DNA of 64,000 bases from the NCBI GenBank assembly GCA_030526425.1, contig JAUNCT010000011.1, positions 1 to 64,000 on the forward strand. Direction: 5' to 3'. Source of the DNA: Clostridia bacterium. GTDB taxonomy: Bacteria; Bacillota; Clostridia; Christensenellales; CAG-138. Shown here one piece after another: positions 17,007 to 25,750 of the stretch. Under the pieces are notes generated by a model, which did no database searches, had not been told where the DNA came from, and worked only from the letters and a program-made list of their open reading frames with translations. A program made the translations under genes and the position numbers. How positions within the stretch are numbered: position 1 is the stretch's first letter; every line of letters begins with the position of its first letter.

Positions 17007-19406
17007 ATGAAGATCGACCACATCATGGACAAGATCTCCGTCGTTCTCAAGCGTGACCATCAGGCCACACTGAAGGAAGCGACCACCGAGCAGCTGCACG
17101 CCGCCCTCGGCTCCGTTGTTATGGACGCGATCGCCGACGACTGGTACAACAGCCGCCACGCGAACGAGCAGACGCGCAGCGCATACTACTTCAGCGCCGA
17201 ATATCTCGTCGGCCGCATGGTGTACAACAACCTCTTCGCTCTGGGCATCCTGCAGGATGTGAAGAACGAGTTTTCCGCACAGGGCATCGACATCGCGGAC
17301 TTCGAGGATATCGAAGACGCGGCGCTCGGCAACGGCGGTCTCGGCCGTCTGGCAGCATGCTTCCTCGATTCCGCGGCGACGATGGATCTGCCGCTGATGG
17401 GCTACGGTTTGCGCTATAAGTACGGTCTGTTCAAACAGTCCTTCTCCAACGGTTTCCAGGTCGAGAAAGCAGACGACTGGCAGCGCGGCGGTGACCCGTG
17501 GAGCATCCGCCGTCCCACGCACGAGTTCAAGATCGAGTTTGCCGATCAGACCGTGCGCGCCATCCCCTACGATATGCCCGTCATCGGTTACGGCACGAAG
17601 AACATCGGCACGCTCCGCCTGTGGCAGAGCGAGGCGGTCGAAGATTTCGACTTCACCGCGTTCAACAACCAGGATTACGGTCTCGCTGTGCTCGAGAAGA
17701 ACGCCGTCGAGGATATCACCCGCGTTCTGTACCCGAACGATTCGACGCCTGCCGGCAAGAAGCTGCGCCTCAAGCAGCAGTACTTCCTTTCGAGCGCTTC
17801 CCTGCAGGATATCCTGTTCCGCTACAAGCGCGAGAACCGCCCGATCGAAGACCTGCCGAAGTACGTTACCATCCAGCTCAACGACACGCACCCGACCGTG
17901 AGCATCCCGGAGCTCATCCGCTTGCTCATGCGCGAGGGTCTCGGCTTCGATAAGGCGTTCGAGCTTGCGCAGCAGACCTTCAACTACACCAACCACACCG
18001 TCATGTCCGAGGCGCTCGAAAAGTGGGACGTCAACCTCTTCAAGGAGGTCCTGCCGGAGATCTTCGACATCGTCTACACCATCAACACCAAGCTCTGCGG
18101 TGAGCTCATGAAGATGGGCGCGCCCTGCGAGCGCATGGCGATCGTTCAGGACAGCCTCATCCACATGGCGAACATGGCGGTCTACGGTTCCACCTATGTC
18201 AACGGCGTCGCGCAGATCCACACCGAGATCCTCAAAAACGACGTTCTCAAGGATTGGTACACCTACTACCCCGAGCGCTTCCAGAACAAGACCAACGGCA
18301 TCACGCAGCGCCGCTGGCTGGGTCTGTGCAACCCGGAGCTCACGGGCTTCCTCGCACAGCGCCTCGGCACGAAGGACTTCCTCACGGACCTCGACCTGCT
18401 CGAAGGTCTCAACGATCACATGACCGATGCGGACGTCAAGGCGTTCAATGAGGTCAAGCGCGCCAAGAAGGAACAGCTCGCGAAGATCGTGCTCGAGCGC
18501 GAAGGCGTGGAGCTCCCGCCGGACTTCATGTTCGACGTGCAGGTCAAGCGCATGCACGAGTACAAGCGCCAGATCCTCAACGCGTTCGCCATCCTCGATA
18601 CCTATTACGGTCTGAAGGAAGGACGCATCACCGACTACACGCCGACCTGCTACATCTTCGGCGCGAAGGCGGCACCGGGATACATCCGCGCGAAGGGCGT
18701 CATCAAGTTCATCAACGAGATCGCCAAGAAGGTCAACAACGACCCCGACATGAAGGACAAGATGCGCGTCGTGTTCGTGCAGAACTACAACTGCTCCTAC
18801 GCGGAGCACATCATCCCCGCCGCGGATATCTCCGAGCAGATCTCGCCCGCGGGCACCGAAGCCAGCGGTACGGGCAACATGAAGCTCATGCTCAACGGCG
18901 CGGTCACGCTCGGCACCTACGACGGTGCGAACATCGAGATCGCCGAAATGGCAGGCGAGGAGAACGAGTACATCTTCGGTTACACCGTCGATGAGCTCAA
19001 CGCCCGCCGCTACAGCTACGATCCCAGAACCATCTACGAGTACGACGCGCGCATCCGCCGCGTGCTCGATTCCCTCGTCGACGGCACCTTCTCCGACGAC
19101 GGTTCCGGCGCGTTCGGTGACCTGCACCGTTCCCTCGTGTACGGTACCGGCTGGGGTCGTGCGGACAACTACTTCACCGTGCTCGAGCTCATGCCCTATA
19201 TCGAGCGCAAGATGGATGCGAACCGCGAATACCGCGACCGCATGGCGTTCGGACGCAAGTGCATGAAGAACATCGCCTCCGCGGGCAAGTTCTCTTCCGA
19301 CCGCACCATCCGTCAGTATGCCGAGGAGATCTGGCATATCGAACCGATGAAGATGGAAAAAGAACCCGTGAAGACGGCAAAGAAGGAAAGCAAGAAGACC
19401 AAATAA
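17007..19406 (+). CDS. glgP: Glycogen/alpha-glucan phosphorylase
   Basis: A 799-residue GT35 phosphorylase that releases glucose 1-phosphate from glycogen or maltodextrin, using pyridoxal phosphate. The sequence runs end to end like the family: EYLVGRMVYNN, ALGNGGLGRLAACFLDS, GYGLRYKYGLF, QLNDTHPTV, TNGITQRRWL, VKRMHEYKRQ, and the PLP site EASGTGNMKLMLNGA. It ends with a Lys-rich tail. No other glycogen gene is adjacent. It is convergent with the PfkB gene, sharing a terminator. Confidence 0.97.
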   Translation: MKIDHIMDKISVVLKRDHQATLKEATTEQLHAALGSVVMDAIADDWYNSRHANEQTRSAYYFSAEYLVGRMVYNNLFALGILQDVKNEFSAQGIDIADFEDIEDAALGNGGLGRLAACFLDSAATMDLPLMGYGLRYKYGLFKQSFSNGFQVEKADDWQRGGDPWSIRRPTHEFKIEFADQTVRAIPYDMPVIGYGTKNIGTLRLWQSEAVEDFDFTAFNNQDYGLAVLEKNAVEDITRVLYPNDSTPAGKKLRLKQQYFLSSASLQDILFRYKRENRPIEDLPKYVTIQLNDTHPTVSIPELIRLLMREGLGFDKAFELAQQTFNYTNHTVMSEALEKWDVNLFKEVLPEIFDIVYTINTKLCGELMKMGAPCERMAIVQDSLIHMANMAVYGSTYVNGVAQIHTEILKNDVLKDWYTYYPERFQNKTNGITQRRWLGLCNPELTGFLAQRLGTKDFLTDLDLLEGLNDHMTDADVKAFNEVKRAKKEQLAKIVLEREGVELPPDFMFDVQVKRMHEYKRQILNAFAILDTYYGLKEGRITDYTPTCYIFGAKAAPGYIRAKGVIKFINEIAKKVNNDPDMKDKMRVVFVQNYNCSYAEHIIPAADISEQISPAGTEASGTGNMKLMLNGAVTLGTYDGANIEIAEMAGEENEYIFGYTVDELNARRYSYDPRTIYEYDARIRRVLDSLVDGTFSDDGSGAFGDLHRSLVYGTGWGRADNYFTVLELMPYIERKMDANREYRDRMAFGRKCMKNIASAGKFSSDRTIRQYAEEIWHIEPMKMEKEPVKTAKKESKKTK

Positions 19407-19423
19407 CGGTTTTCGGCAACATG

Positions 19424-19454
19424 AAAAAAAGGCGCGACTGCGGTCGCGCCTTTT
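19424..19454. terminator. Bidirectional terminator between glgP and the PfkB kinase gene
   Basis: AAAAAGGCGCGAC and GTCGCGCCTTTT form a stem with a T-run in both directions, between two convergent genes. Confidence 0.85.
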
Positions 19455-19476
19455 GTGCTGTGTATCGAAAACGGTT

Positions 19477-20355
19477 TCAGAAACAAGTCGCCGGACGGTA
19501 TTCGCCGCGGCAGTATTTCGCAGCCTCGCTGTTGCCGAAGGCGGCGCATTCCGCAACGGACTTTCCGTCGAGGATGGCTTTGATCACCGCCGCGCTCAGC
19601 GCTTCTCCCGCACCGGCTTTGTTCACCGGTTCGAGCTCCTCCGCGGGGATATGCCCCATGTCCTCCTCGGCACAGTAGACGATGCCGTCCGAACCGAGGG
19701 AGATGTAGCTGTACCGCACACCCGCTTTCAGCAGGGCCTCGGCGGCGCGCAGCGTGCCGCGCACGGTGTCGCAGCTGCATCCGGAAAGCAGACCCGCCTC
19801 GAAACGGTTCGCCCGCAGGATGGAGACCTCGGGCAGCGCCTTGCCGATGCGCTTCGCCTTTGCGAGGCTCACGGGTTCGTATACCATCGGCACGGTCAGG
19901 TGCGAAGCCAGATAGCCGAGGCATTCTTCCGTCAGGTTCGAATCCGCAAGGCACAGCGCCGTGCCGTTGATCGCGGGGAGCAGGGGCTCCAGCGCTTCGG
20001 GCGTCAGGGCGGAAAAGGCGTCCATGTCCGAAATGCCGCAAAGCAGATCGCGGTCGCGGTCGAAGGTGCACATATAGGCGGGGCTCGAACCCTCGGTGCG
20101 GAACACGTGTCCCGTGCCGATGCCGGCGAGTGCGCAGTCCTTCAGGATGATATCCGCGCGCGCGTCATTTCCGAGCGCGGTGACGAGCTCGGGCTTGAGA
20201 CCGTAACGCACCAGGTGTGCGGCAACCTTTTTCGCCGCGCCGCCGACGGTGATGGTCAGTTTGCCGGGGTTCGAATCGCGCAGCTGGCAGAGGTCCTGCG
20301 GGTAGCCGTAGATCTCGAGTGCCGCGCCGCCGATGGTGAATATCGTTTCGTTCAT
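19477..20355 (-). CDS. PfkB-family carbohydrate/nucleoside kinase with altered GAGD motif
   Basis: A 292-residue ribokinase-fold protein. The N-terminal GGAALEIYG and TVGGAAKKVAAHLVRYG resemble pseudouridine and other nucleoside kinases of the PfkB group; LGNDARAD and GSDGIVY are also present. The anion-hole and catalytic-base motif, normally GAGD, reads AGAGEA here, so the catalytic Asp is Glu251 (codon GAA at 19603-19605). A Glu might still act as base, or the protein may be impaired. GGAGA lies before the ATG at 20355. Substrate unknown. Confidence 0.75.
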   Translation of the reverse strand: MNETIFTIGGAALEIYGYPQDLCQLRDSNPGKLTITVGGAAKKVAAHLVRYGLKPELVTALGNDARADIILKDCALAGIGTGHVFRTEGSSPAYMCTFDRDRDLLCGISDMDAFSALTPEALEPLLPAINGTALCLADSNLTEECLGYLASHLTVPMVYEPVSLAKAKRIGKALPEVSILRANRFEAGLLSGCSCDTVRGTLRAAEALLKAGVRYSYISLGSDGIVYCAEEDMGHIPAEELEPVNKAGAGEALSAAVIKAILDGKSVAECAAFGNSEAAKYCRGEYRPATCF

Positions 20356-20402
20356 TTCCGTTCTCCTTGTTTCTCTGCCACCATTATAGTTTTCCCGGGA
20401 CC

Positions 20403-20437
20403 AAAAGAAAAGAAGTACCGCGCATTTGCGGTACTTC
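20403..20437 (-). terminator. Terminator of the zinc-ribbon membrane protein gene
   Basis: On the minus strand GAAGTACCGC pairs with GCGGTACTTC, then TTTTCTTTT, 14 bases past the stop. Confidence 0.8.
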
Positions 20438-20450
20438 GTGTTTTCTCGGG

Positions 20451-21083
20451 TCATCTGCCGAACACTGCGAGGAAACGCGCACTGCGTTCGGGGGAGACGA
20501 GGATATACAGCAAGAAGCCGAGCATCAGGATGGTCCCGACCAGAACGAGCACGAGCGTCGCGCGCGCCCAGCTCTGCTTGACGGTCTTCTTCGCGCCGCC
20601 GAAGCTCCAGACGATCAGCAGCACGAGGTTCAGCACGGGGACGAACATCAAAAGGCGGATGCCGAGCCAGCCCCAGGTGCCGATCGTCGCCCACTGGCTG
20701 TTTTTCGCGGGCTTCGGGTCCGGCGGGACGGGCAGCATCATGTCGGGCTGAGGTTCCGCAACGGCGGTGCAATCCGCATCCGCTTCGGGTTCCGGGAGCT
20801 CCGCCGCCGTTTCGGGTACGGGTTCGGGCTCTTCCGCAGCCGCTTCGGCTTCGGCGGTCGCTTCTTCCGCCGGTTCCTCCTGCGCGGGGGCTTCCGTCAA
20901 AACGGGCTCGTCGGCGGGCGCTTCCGAAGGTTCTGCGTTCTCTTCCGTCTCCGGGGTCACGGCTTCGGTCTCCGCGGAAGCTTCGGGTTCGTTTTCACGC
21001 GCATCCTTCGGGATGTATTTTCCGCACTCGGTGCAGAAACGCTTGCCGTCTTCGATCGTGGTGTGGCAAAAAGGACAAATCAT
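20451..21083 (-). CDS. Zinc-ribbon protein with acidic linker and two membrane segments
   Basis: A 210-residue protein in three parts. Residues 1-25 are a zinc ribbon with paired CxxC motifs (CPFCHTTIEDGKRFCTECG). Residues 26-125 form a low-complexity Glu/Ala/Pro linker. The C-terminal part has two hydrophobic segments (about 143-160 and 178-197) separated by a basic loop. This architecture is common in Firmicutes and has no assigned function; the ribbon is probably cytoplasmic. Acidic repeats make it poor for homology searches. The ATG at 21083 follows GGAAGG. Confidence 0.7.
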   Translation of the reverse strand: MICPFCHTTIEDGKRFCTECGKYIPKDARENEPEASAETEAVTPETEENAEPSEAPADEPVLTEAPAQEEPAEEATAEAEAAAEEPEPVPETAAELPEPEADADCTAVAEPQPDMMLPVPPDPKPAKNSQWATIGTWGWLGIRLLMFVPVLNLVLLIVWSFGGAKKTVKQSWARATLVLVLVGTILMLGFLLYILVSPERSARFLAVFGR

Positions 21084-21169
21084 AAGGCATCCTTCCGTAT
21101 CGTTGGATTTGTAAAGTCCAGTATAGCAAACGGCGGCGCTTCCGTCAAACGGCACGGGAGGAGACCCGG

Positions 21170-21195
21170 TGTGAAAAACCGCAAAATATCACACT
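21170..21195. repeat. Inverted repeat GTGTGA/TCACAC between divergent genes
   Basis: GTGTGA and TCACAC are separated by 14 bases. A third TCACAC lies at 21265-21270 near the -10 of the next gene. It may be an operator; no regulator can be named. Confidence 0.3.
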
Positions 21196-21232
21196 TTATT
21201 CATAAACGCGGACCCCGCGCGACCTTTTCTTT

Positions 21233-21260
21233 TTGCCCCGTTTGTGGCATAATTTATACT
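21233..21260 (+). promoter_or_regulatory. Candidate promoter of the Ala-tRNA(Pro) deacylase gene
   Basis: TTGCCC (21233-21238), 16-base spacer and TATACT (21255-21260). Confidence 0.4.
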
Positions 21261-21282
21261 TATCTCACACTATGGAGTTTTT

Positions 21283-21843
21283 ATGGAAGAAGAACGGATC
21301 TTCGTCGACCCCGTCCTGTATGAGGGCAGTCCCGCAGACGCTGCGGACCGCCCGGAAAACGAGCGCGCGTGCTACGCTTTCCTCGACGGGCTCGGCATTT
21401 CTTACCTGCGGGCGGAGCATGCCCCCGCCATGACCATCGCCGCGTGCGAGGAGGTCGACCGCGTCCTCGGCACGAAGATGTGCAAGAACCTGTTTCTCAC
21501 GAACCGGCAGCAGACGGATTTCTATCTGCTGCTCATGCCGGGGGAGAAACCCTTCAAAACCAAGGACCTTTCGGGGCAGCTCGGCGTCGCGCGCCTGTCC
21601 TTCGCCTCCGGCGAACATATGCAGCGCTTTCTCGACATCACACCGGGCTCCGTTTCGGTGCTCGGTCTCGCGAACGACAAGGAAAAGCGCGTGCGCCTCT
21701 TGATCGATGCCGACCTCATGCGGGACGAATACCTCGGCTGCCATCCCTGCCGCAACACCGCAAGTCTCAAGATCGCCATGCGCGATGTGCTGGAGAAGTT
21801 CCTCCCCGCCACGGGGCACGACTACACGGTCGTCACGCTGTGA
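21283..21843 (+). CDS. Ala-tRNA(Pro) deacylase (ProXp-ala/PrdX, YbaK family)
   Basis: A 186-residue trans-editing enzyme that hydrolyses alanine wrongly attached to tRNA-Pro. Family features are KNLFLTNRQQTDFYLLLMPGEKPFKTKDL, RLSFAS, LDITPGSVSVLGL and DEYLGCHPCRNTASL. The invariant Lys lies in the KMCKNL region. It is followed after 26 bases by the large membrane protein gene, so they may be co-transcribed, although no functional link is apparent. Confidence 0.88.
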   Translation: MEEERIFVDPVLYEGSPADAADRPENERACYAFLDGLGISYLRAEHAPAMTIAACEEVDRVLGTKMCKNLFLTNRQQTDFYLLLMPGEKPFKTKDLSGQLGVARLSFASGEHMQRFLDITPGSVSVLGLANDKEKRVRLLIDADLMRDEYLGCHPCRNTASLKIAMRDVLEKFLPATGHDYTVVTL

Positions 21844-21869
21844 CCCGAAGAACGGAGAGATACCGGAAT

Positions 21870-24440
21870 ATGATGAAAAAAACACTCGCATTTTTGCTGG
21901 GGTTCGCGGGTCTTGCGCTGTTGCCGGCGTTTGCTGTTGCGGAAGCCGAGGACGAGTCCGCACCCGCCCCGACGCCGGACCTTGCGGCAACGGTCCCCGT
22001 GACTGCAGCCGATCCGACGGAGCGCCTGTTCGACGGCAACTGCAACAGCCGCGTCCGTTTCGGCGCGGAAGAAGGGCTGACCGTCGCCGTGCCAGATGGT
22101 GCCGCGGCGCTGCGTTTGCTGTGGTATGAAACGCCCGTGGGCGCCCAGGTCTTCGTGCGCGACGCCGCGGGGAAGACCCTGTCCGCGAAATTCATCGAGG
22201 ACAAGTACGAGACCCTGATCCCCTTGGAAGAGGGCTCCGCATCCCTCGAGATCGATGCCTCGGCGGAAACGATCCTTGCGGAGATCGTTCCCCTGACCGC
22301 GGAAGAAGCCGCCGATTATTACGAGTTCGCCGACCCGCTCGCGGTCGGAAAGACCGACGTGATGCTGTTCTGCGCCCGCCCGGGCGATGAGCTCACCGTC
22401 TTCGGCACGCTCGTGCCCACGCTGTCCGATGCGGGGCGCTCGGTGCTCACGGTTTTCATGAGCCACCTGAACCGCCAACAGCTGCAGGAAGCGCTCGATA
22501 CCGCGCGCGCCATGCGCCAGCCCTTCGAACCGCTGTTCCTCGGCAAGACCTACACGACCCTCAGTCACCTGCGCTGGGCGAAGCGCGGCAAGATCTGGGA
22601 TCACAACAAGACCGAGCGCGAATTCGTCGCCCTGCTCCGCCAATACAAGCCGACGGTCGTCGTCAGCTACGCGCCTGCGGATGAGGAAGAGGAGAGCATG
22701 CGCCGTTATACGGCGGAGCTTTTGAACGAAGCGGTCGCCGAATCCGGCAACCCGCGCCGTCAGGGCGCCATCACCAAGCTGTACGGCGCGCACACCGTGC
22801 AGAAGGTCTACCTTGCGGGCGGTCCCGCGCCGAAGAAGCGCGGCAAGTACGACAAATCGACGCCGACGCCCCCGCCGCTTGCGGACCTCACGATCGCTTC
22901 CGATACGCCGCTTGCGAATTTCGGCGGGGTTTCGGCAAAGGCGTTCGCGGATGGATTGCTGGATGCGTACGGCACGCTGAAGATCTTAAAGCCCTCCGTC
23001 CCGGGCGCATTGCAGCTGTGGCTCACCGCGACGGATGTCGGCGCGGACGCGACCGGAGCGAACAACATGTTCGACCGGATCCCGTGGAGCACGCTGACCA
23101 AGGACCTCGTGACCTACCCGGCACCCAAAGCGACGCCGACCCCGGTGCCCACCGCGGAACCGGTGGCGACCCCGAAACCGACCCCCGTGCCGACTGCGGC
23201 GCCCACGCCGGAACCGACCGCGACGCCCGTGCCGAAGTCCGCTTTGGAAAAGACCGCGGAAACGCTTGCCAACCTGCCCGTGTCGCTGTGGTGCATCGCA
23301 GGGGGCGGTGTGCTGCTTGCCGTATTGCTGCTCGTGCTTCTCAGGAAGAAGGGCGCATGGATGCTCACCGCGCTCGTACCCGTCGCATTGGCGGGAACGA
23401 TGTTCTTCGTTCTGCTCGACCGCGAAGGCGGGATGGAAGCGTTCGAACCCGAGCCGGAGCCCGTCGTAACGCCGACCCCGGCGCCGACGGCGACCCCCGA
23501 ACCGACCCCGGAAGCAACGCCCGAACCCGAACCCGAGCCCACGCCCGCGCCGGACCCGGACGATGTGTATTTCCGTCAACCCGGTGAACCGGAGGAGATC
23601 GTCGTGCAGAAGCCCGAGGAGGGCTACTGGAGCTACCGCTCCGATACGCTCTCGGTCGAGATCAACGCGCACAACGAGCCCGAGAACACCCTGGTCTACT
23701 ATGTCGCGCATATCCGCATGCGCGGGTACGATCAGTTCCGCCCCGGCTTCGGCAACGAGAACATGCAGGGCAGTGCGAAGACTGCGCCGTGGAAGCTCGC
23801 GCGCAGGGCATCCGCCGTGCTCGCCATCACGGGCGACAACCTCGTCAACACCGAGCAGTGGCTCAAGGGCAACCTCATCCGCAACGGCATCCTGTACCAT
23901 GCGGGGACGCGGCAGCCCACCATGGCGCTGTGCCCCGATATGACCATCCGCATCTACGCACCCGAGACCGACGTCAACGAGATCCTCGATGCGGGCATCC
24001 AAAACACCTACGCCTTCGGTCCCGCACTCGTGCGCGACGGGCAGATCGCCGAGAAGGAGTGCAACGAGCACCGCGTCAAGAGCTACAACCCGCGATGCGG
24101 TCTCGGTATGGTCGAGCCCGGTCACTATGTCGCCATCGTCGTCGACGGGCGTCAGAAGGGCTATTCCATGGGCGTGACGCTCACCGAATACGCGCAGATG
24201 TTCATCAACGAAGGCTGTACGATCGCCTACAACATGGACGGCGGCATCTCCTCCGGCATGTTCTTCATGGGCGAGGCGGTGCACCAGCACCACAGCTCGA
24301 AGAGCAAAAAATCGAGCGGACAGCGCCCGTGGGCGGATGCGCTGCTGTTCGGCTATTCCGAACTCGTGCCCACCGAGACCGACCCCGTGTACAACACGGG
24401 CAACCTCGACGAAAAGAAGGACCCCCTCGCGGACGACTGA
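21870..24440 (+). CDS. Large membrane protein with degenerate PIG-L-like and phosphodiester glycosidase (NAGPA) domains
   Basis: An 856-residue protein with a signal peptide (1-25). Residues 30-150 are beta-rich. Residues 158-320 resemble the PIG-L/LmbE deacetylase fold, but its AHPDDE motif reads ARPGDE (169-174), losing the zinc-binding His and one Asp. The lower His motif is also missing, so this domain is probably inactive. A Pro/Thr linker (418-455), two membrane helices (about 472-491 and 497-516) and a second Pro/Thr/Glu linker (526-565) follow. Residues 566-856 match the NAGPA/DUF2233 family (ITGDNL, FGPALVRDG, NPRCGLGM, YNMDGGISS). With both ends outside, it could process wall or surface glycans. 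A promoter was not seen. Confidence 0.8.
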   Translation: MMKKTLAFLLGFAGLALLPAFAVAEAEDESAPAPTPDLAATVPVTAADPTERLFDGNCNSRVRFGAEEGLTVAVPDGAAALRLLWYETPVGAQVFVRDAAGKTLSAKFIEDKYETLIPLEEGSASLEIDASAETILAEIVPLTAEEAADYYEFADPLAVGKTDVMLFCARPGDELTVFGTLVPTLSDAGRSVLTVFMSHLNRQQLQEALDTARAMRQPFEPLFLGKTYTTLSHLRWAKRGKIWDHNKTEREFVALLRQYKPTVVVSYAPADEEEESMRRYTAELLNEAVAESGNPRRQGAITKLYGAHTVQKVYLAGGPAPKKRGKYDKSTPTPPPLADLTIASDTPLANFGGVSAKAFADGLLDAYGTLKILKPSVPGALQLWLTATDVGADATGANNMFDRIPWSTLTKDLVTYPAPKATPTPVPTAEPVATPKPTPVPTAAPTPEPTATPVPKSALEKTAETLANLPVSLWCIAGGGVLLAVLLLVLLRKKGAWMLTALVPVALAGTMFFVLLDREGGMEAFEPEPEPVVTPTPAPTATPEPTPEATPEPEPEPTPAPDPDDVYFRQPGEPEEIVVQKPEEGYWSYRSDTLSVEINAHNEPENTLVYYVAHIRMRGYDQFRPGFGNENMQGSAKTAPWKLARRASAVLAITGDNLVNTEQWLKGNLIRNGILYHAGTRQPTMALCPDMTIRIYAPETDVNEILDAGIQNTYAFGPALVRDGQIAEKECNEHRVKSYNPRCGLGMVEPGHYVAIVVDGRQKGYSMGVTLTEYAQMFINEGCTIAYNMDGGISSGMFFMGEAVHQHHSSKSKKSSGQRPWADALLFGYSELVPTETDPVYNTGNLDEKKDPLADD

Positions 24441-24454
24441 GCCGCGGGGCAAAC

Positions 24455-24487
24455 AAAAAAGCGTGAACATTCCGTTCACGCTTTTTT
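24455..24487. terminator. Bidirectional terminator
   Basis: AAAAAAGCGTGAAC-ATTCC-GTTCACGCTTTTTT is symmetric and lies between two convergent genes. Confidence 0.9.
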
Positions 24488-24505
24488 CGGAGGGCGGCGT
24501 TGCCC

Positions 24506-25120
24506 TCAGCCGTTGTGCTTCGCGAAGCCCGCGATGACCGAGACGCAGTTCTCGATGCCGAGCTTTCCGCTGTTGATGCTCAGGTCGTAGAATTCGGCCT
24601 TGCCCCATTCGCGCCCGGTGTAATACTTGTAGTTCACGGCGCGGCGTCCGTCCTTGTCCTTCAGACGGGCTTCGGGGGATTTTTCGCTTTCGCCGTACAG
24701 GCGGACGATACGGTCCGCACGGAAGGCTTCATCCGCATGGACGAACACGTGCAGCGCGTCCGTACGCTCGCGGAGGATGTAATCGGCACAGCGCCCGACG
24801 ATCACGCAGGGACCTTTTTCGGCAAGCTCGAGGATGACCTTGCGCTGCATGACCCACAGAAAATCGGAGGTGCTCATGCCGCCCGCGCCGACGGCGCCGT
24901 GACCGCTCCCGGTGAAGGGGAGTGCATAAGAAAAGATGCTGCGCGATTTGGCGTATTCGCCCGCTTCTTCGATGTAGCGCGGGTCGAAGCCGGTTTTTTC
25001 CGCAACTTCTTTGATGAGTTCTTTGTCGTAATACGCGTAGCCGAGCTCTTCGGCGACGGATTTTGCGATGGAACGCCCGCCGCTGCCGAACTGACGGCTG
25101 ATGGTGATGATGTTGTACAT
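24506..25120 (-). CDS. Cytidylate kinase-like family protein
   Basis: A 204-residue P-loop protein. The start ITISRQFGSGGRSIAKSVAEELG carries the nucleotide-binding loop, then YYDKELI, GRCADYIL and VFVHADEAFRADRI. It belongs to the cytidylate-kinase-like family common in gut Firmicutes, distinct from housekeeping Cmk. The phosphate acceptor is unknown. It is transcribed away from the ECF sigma gene. Confidence 0.82.
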   Translation of the reverse strand: MYNIITISRQFGSGGRSIAKSVAEELGYAYYDKELIKEVAEKTGFDPRYIEEAGEYAKSRSIFSYALPFTGSGHGAVGAGGMSTSDFLWVMQRKVILELAEKGPCVIVGRCADYILRERTDALHVFVHADEAFRADRIVRLYGESEKSPEARLKDKDGRRAVNYKYYTGREWGKAEFYDLSINSGKLGIENCVSVIAGFAKHNG

Positions 25121-25193
25121 GGAGTCCGCCCCTTTCGGATATCTGTCAATATCGTATCATACGCGGACGGAACGGAAAAGATTTTTTTGTTTT

Positions 25194-25222
25194 GCAACCT
25201 TTGCCCGGGGTGCCGGGTATTA
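25194..25222 (+). promoter_or_regulatory. Candidate ECF-type promoter upstream of the sigma gene
   Basis: TGCAACCTTT with GCAACC at 25194-25199 and GGTATTA around 25216-25222 resemble the AAC/CGTA elements of ECF sigma promoters with a spacer of about 16-17. No sigma-A promoter is evident, so autoregulation is plausible. Confidence 0.4.
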
Positions 25223-25246
25223 TTCATGAGAAAGAGGTGAACGACG

Positions 25247-25750
25247 ATGTTGCAGACCCCGCCGCCGGAACAGGTGCTGACCGAGATCGAAGATGTGTTC
25301 CGCATTTACGGCGACATGATATTCCGCCTTGCGCGGCTCCATACCGACAACCGGCAGGACGCGGAAGACGTCGCGCAGGATGTGTTGATCCGTGCGATGC
25401 GCAACACCAAACCCTTCGAAAGCCCCGAACACCAAAAGGCGTGGCTCATCCGCGTCACGCTCAACTGCGCAAGGACCCGTATGACGAGCGCATGGAAGCG
25501 CCACACCGTCGGCGAGACGGGGCTGGAACGCGCTGCCGAGGAGCCCGAGGATTTTTCCGATGTCTACCAAGCCGTGCACGCGCTCGACGAAAAGTACCGC
25601 GATGTCGTGCACCTGTTCTATTACGAGGACTATTCCGTCAAGGAGATCGCGTCGATCCTTCAAACGACGGAATCGAATGTGAAATCGCGTCTGCACCGCG
25701 CAAGGGAGACGCTGCGCGAACGCCTGAAGGGAGAGTATGCGGATGTTTAA
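25247..25750 (+). CDS. RNA polymerase sigma factor, ECF subfamily
   Basis: A 167-residue sigma-70 family member with only regions 2 and 4. Region 2 is around DMIFRLARLHTDNRQDAEDVAQDVLIRAM, and region 4 is around VVHLFYYEDYSVKEIASILQTTESNVKSRLHRAR. The length is typical for ECF sigmas. AGAGGTG lies before the ATG. The next gene overlaps its end and encodes a single-pass membrane protein, the usual sigma/anti-sigma pairing. The signal sensed is unknown. Confidence 0.92.
   Translation: MLQTPPPEQVLTEIEDVFRIYGDMIFRLARLHTDNRQDAEDVAQDVLIRAMRNTKPFESPEHQKAWLIRVTLNCARTRMTSAWKRHTVGETGLERAAEEPEDFSDVYQAVHALDEKYRDVVHLFYYEDYSVKEIASILQTTESNVKSRLHRARETLRERLKGEYADV

Noticed and set aside
16914-19556. 880-codon minus-strand open frame opposite glgP
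   Set aside because: Antisense shadow of a full-length glycogen phosphorylase.
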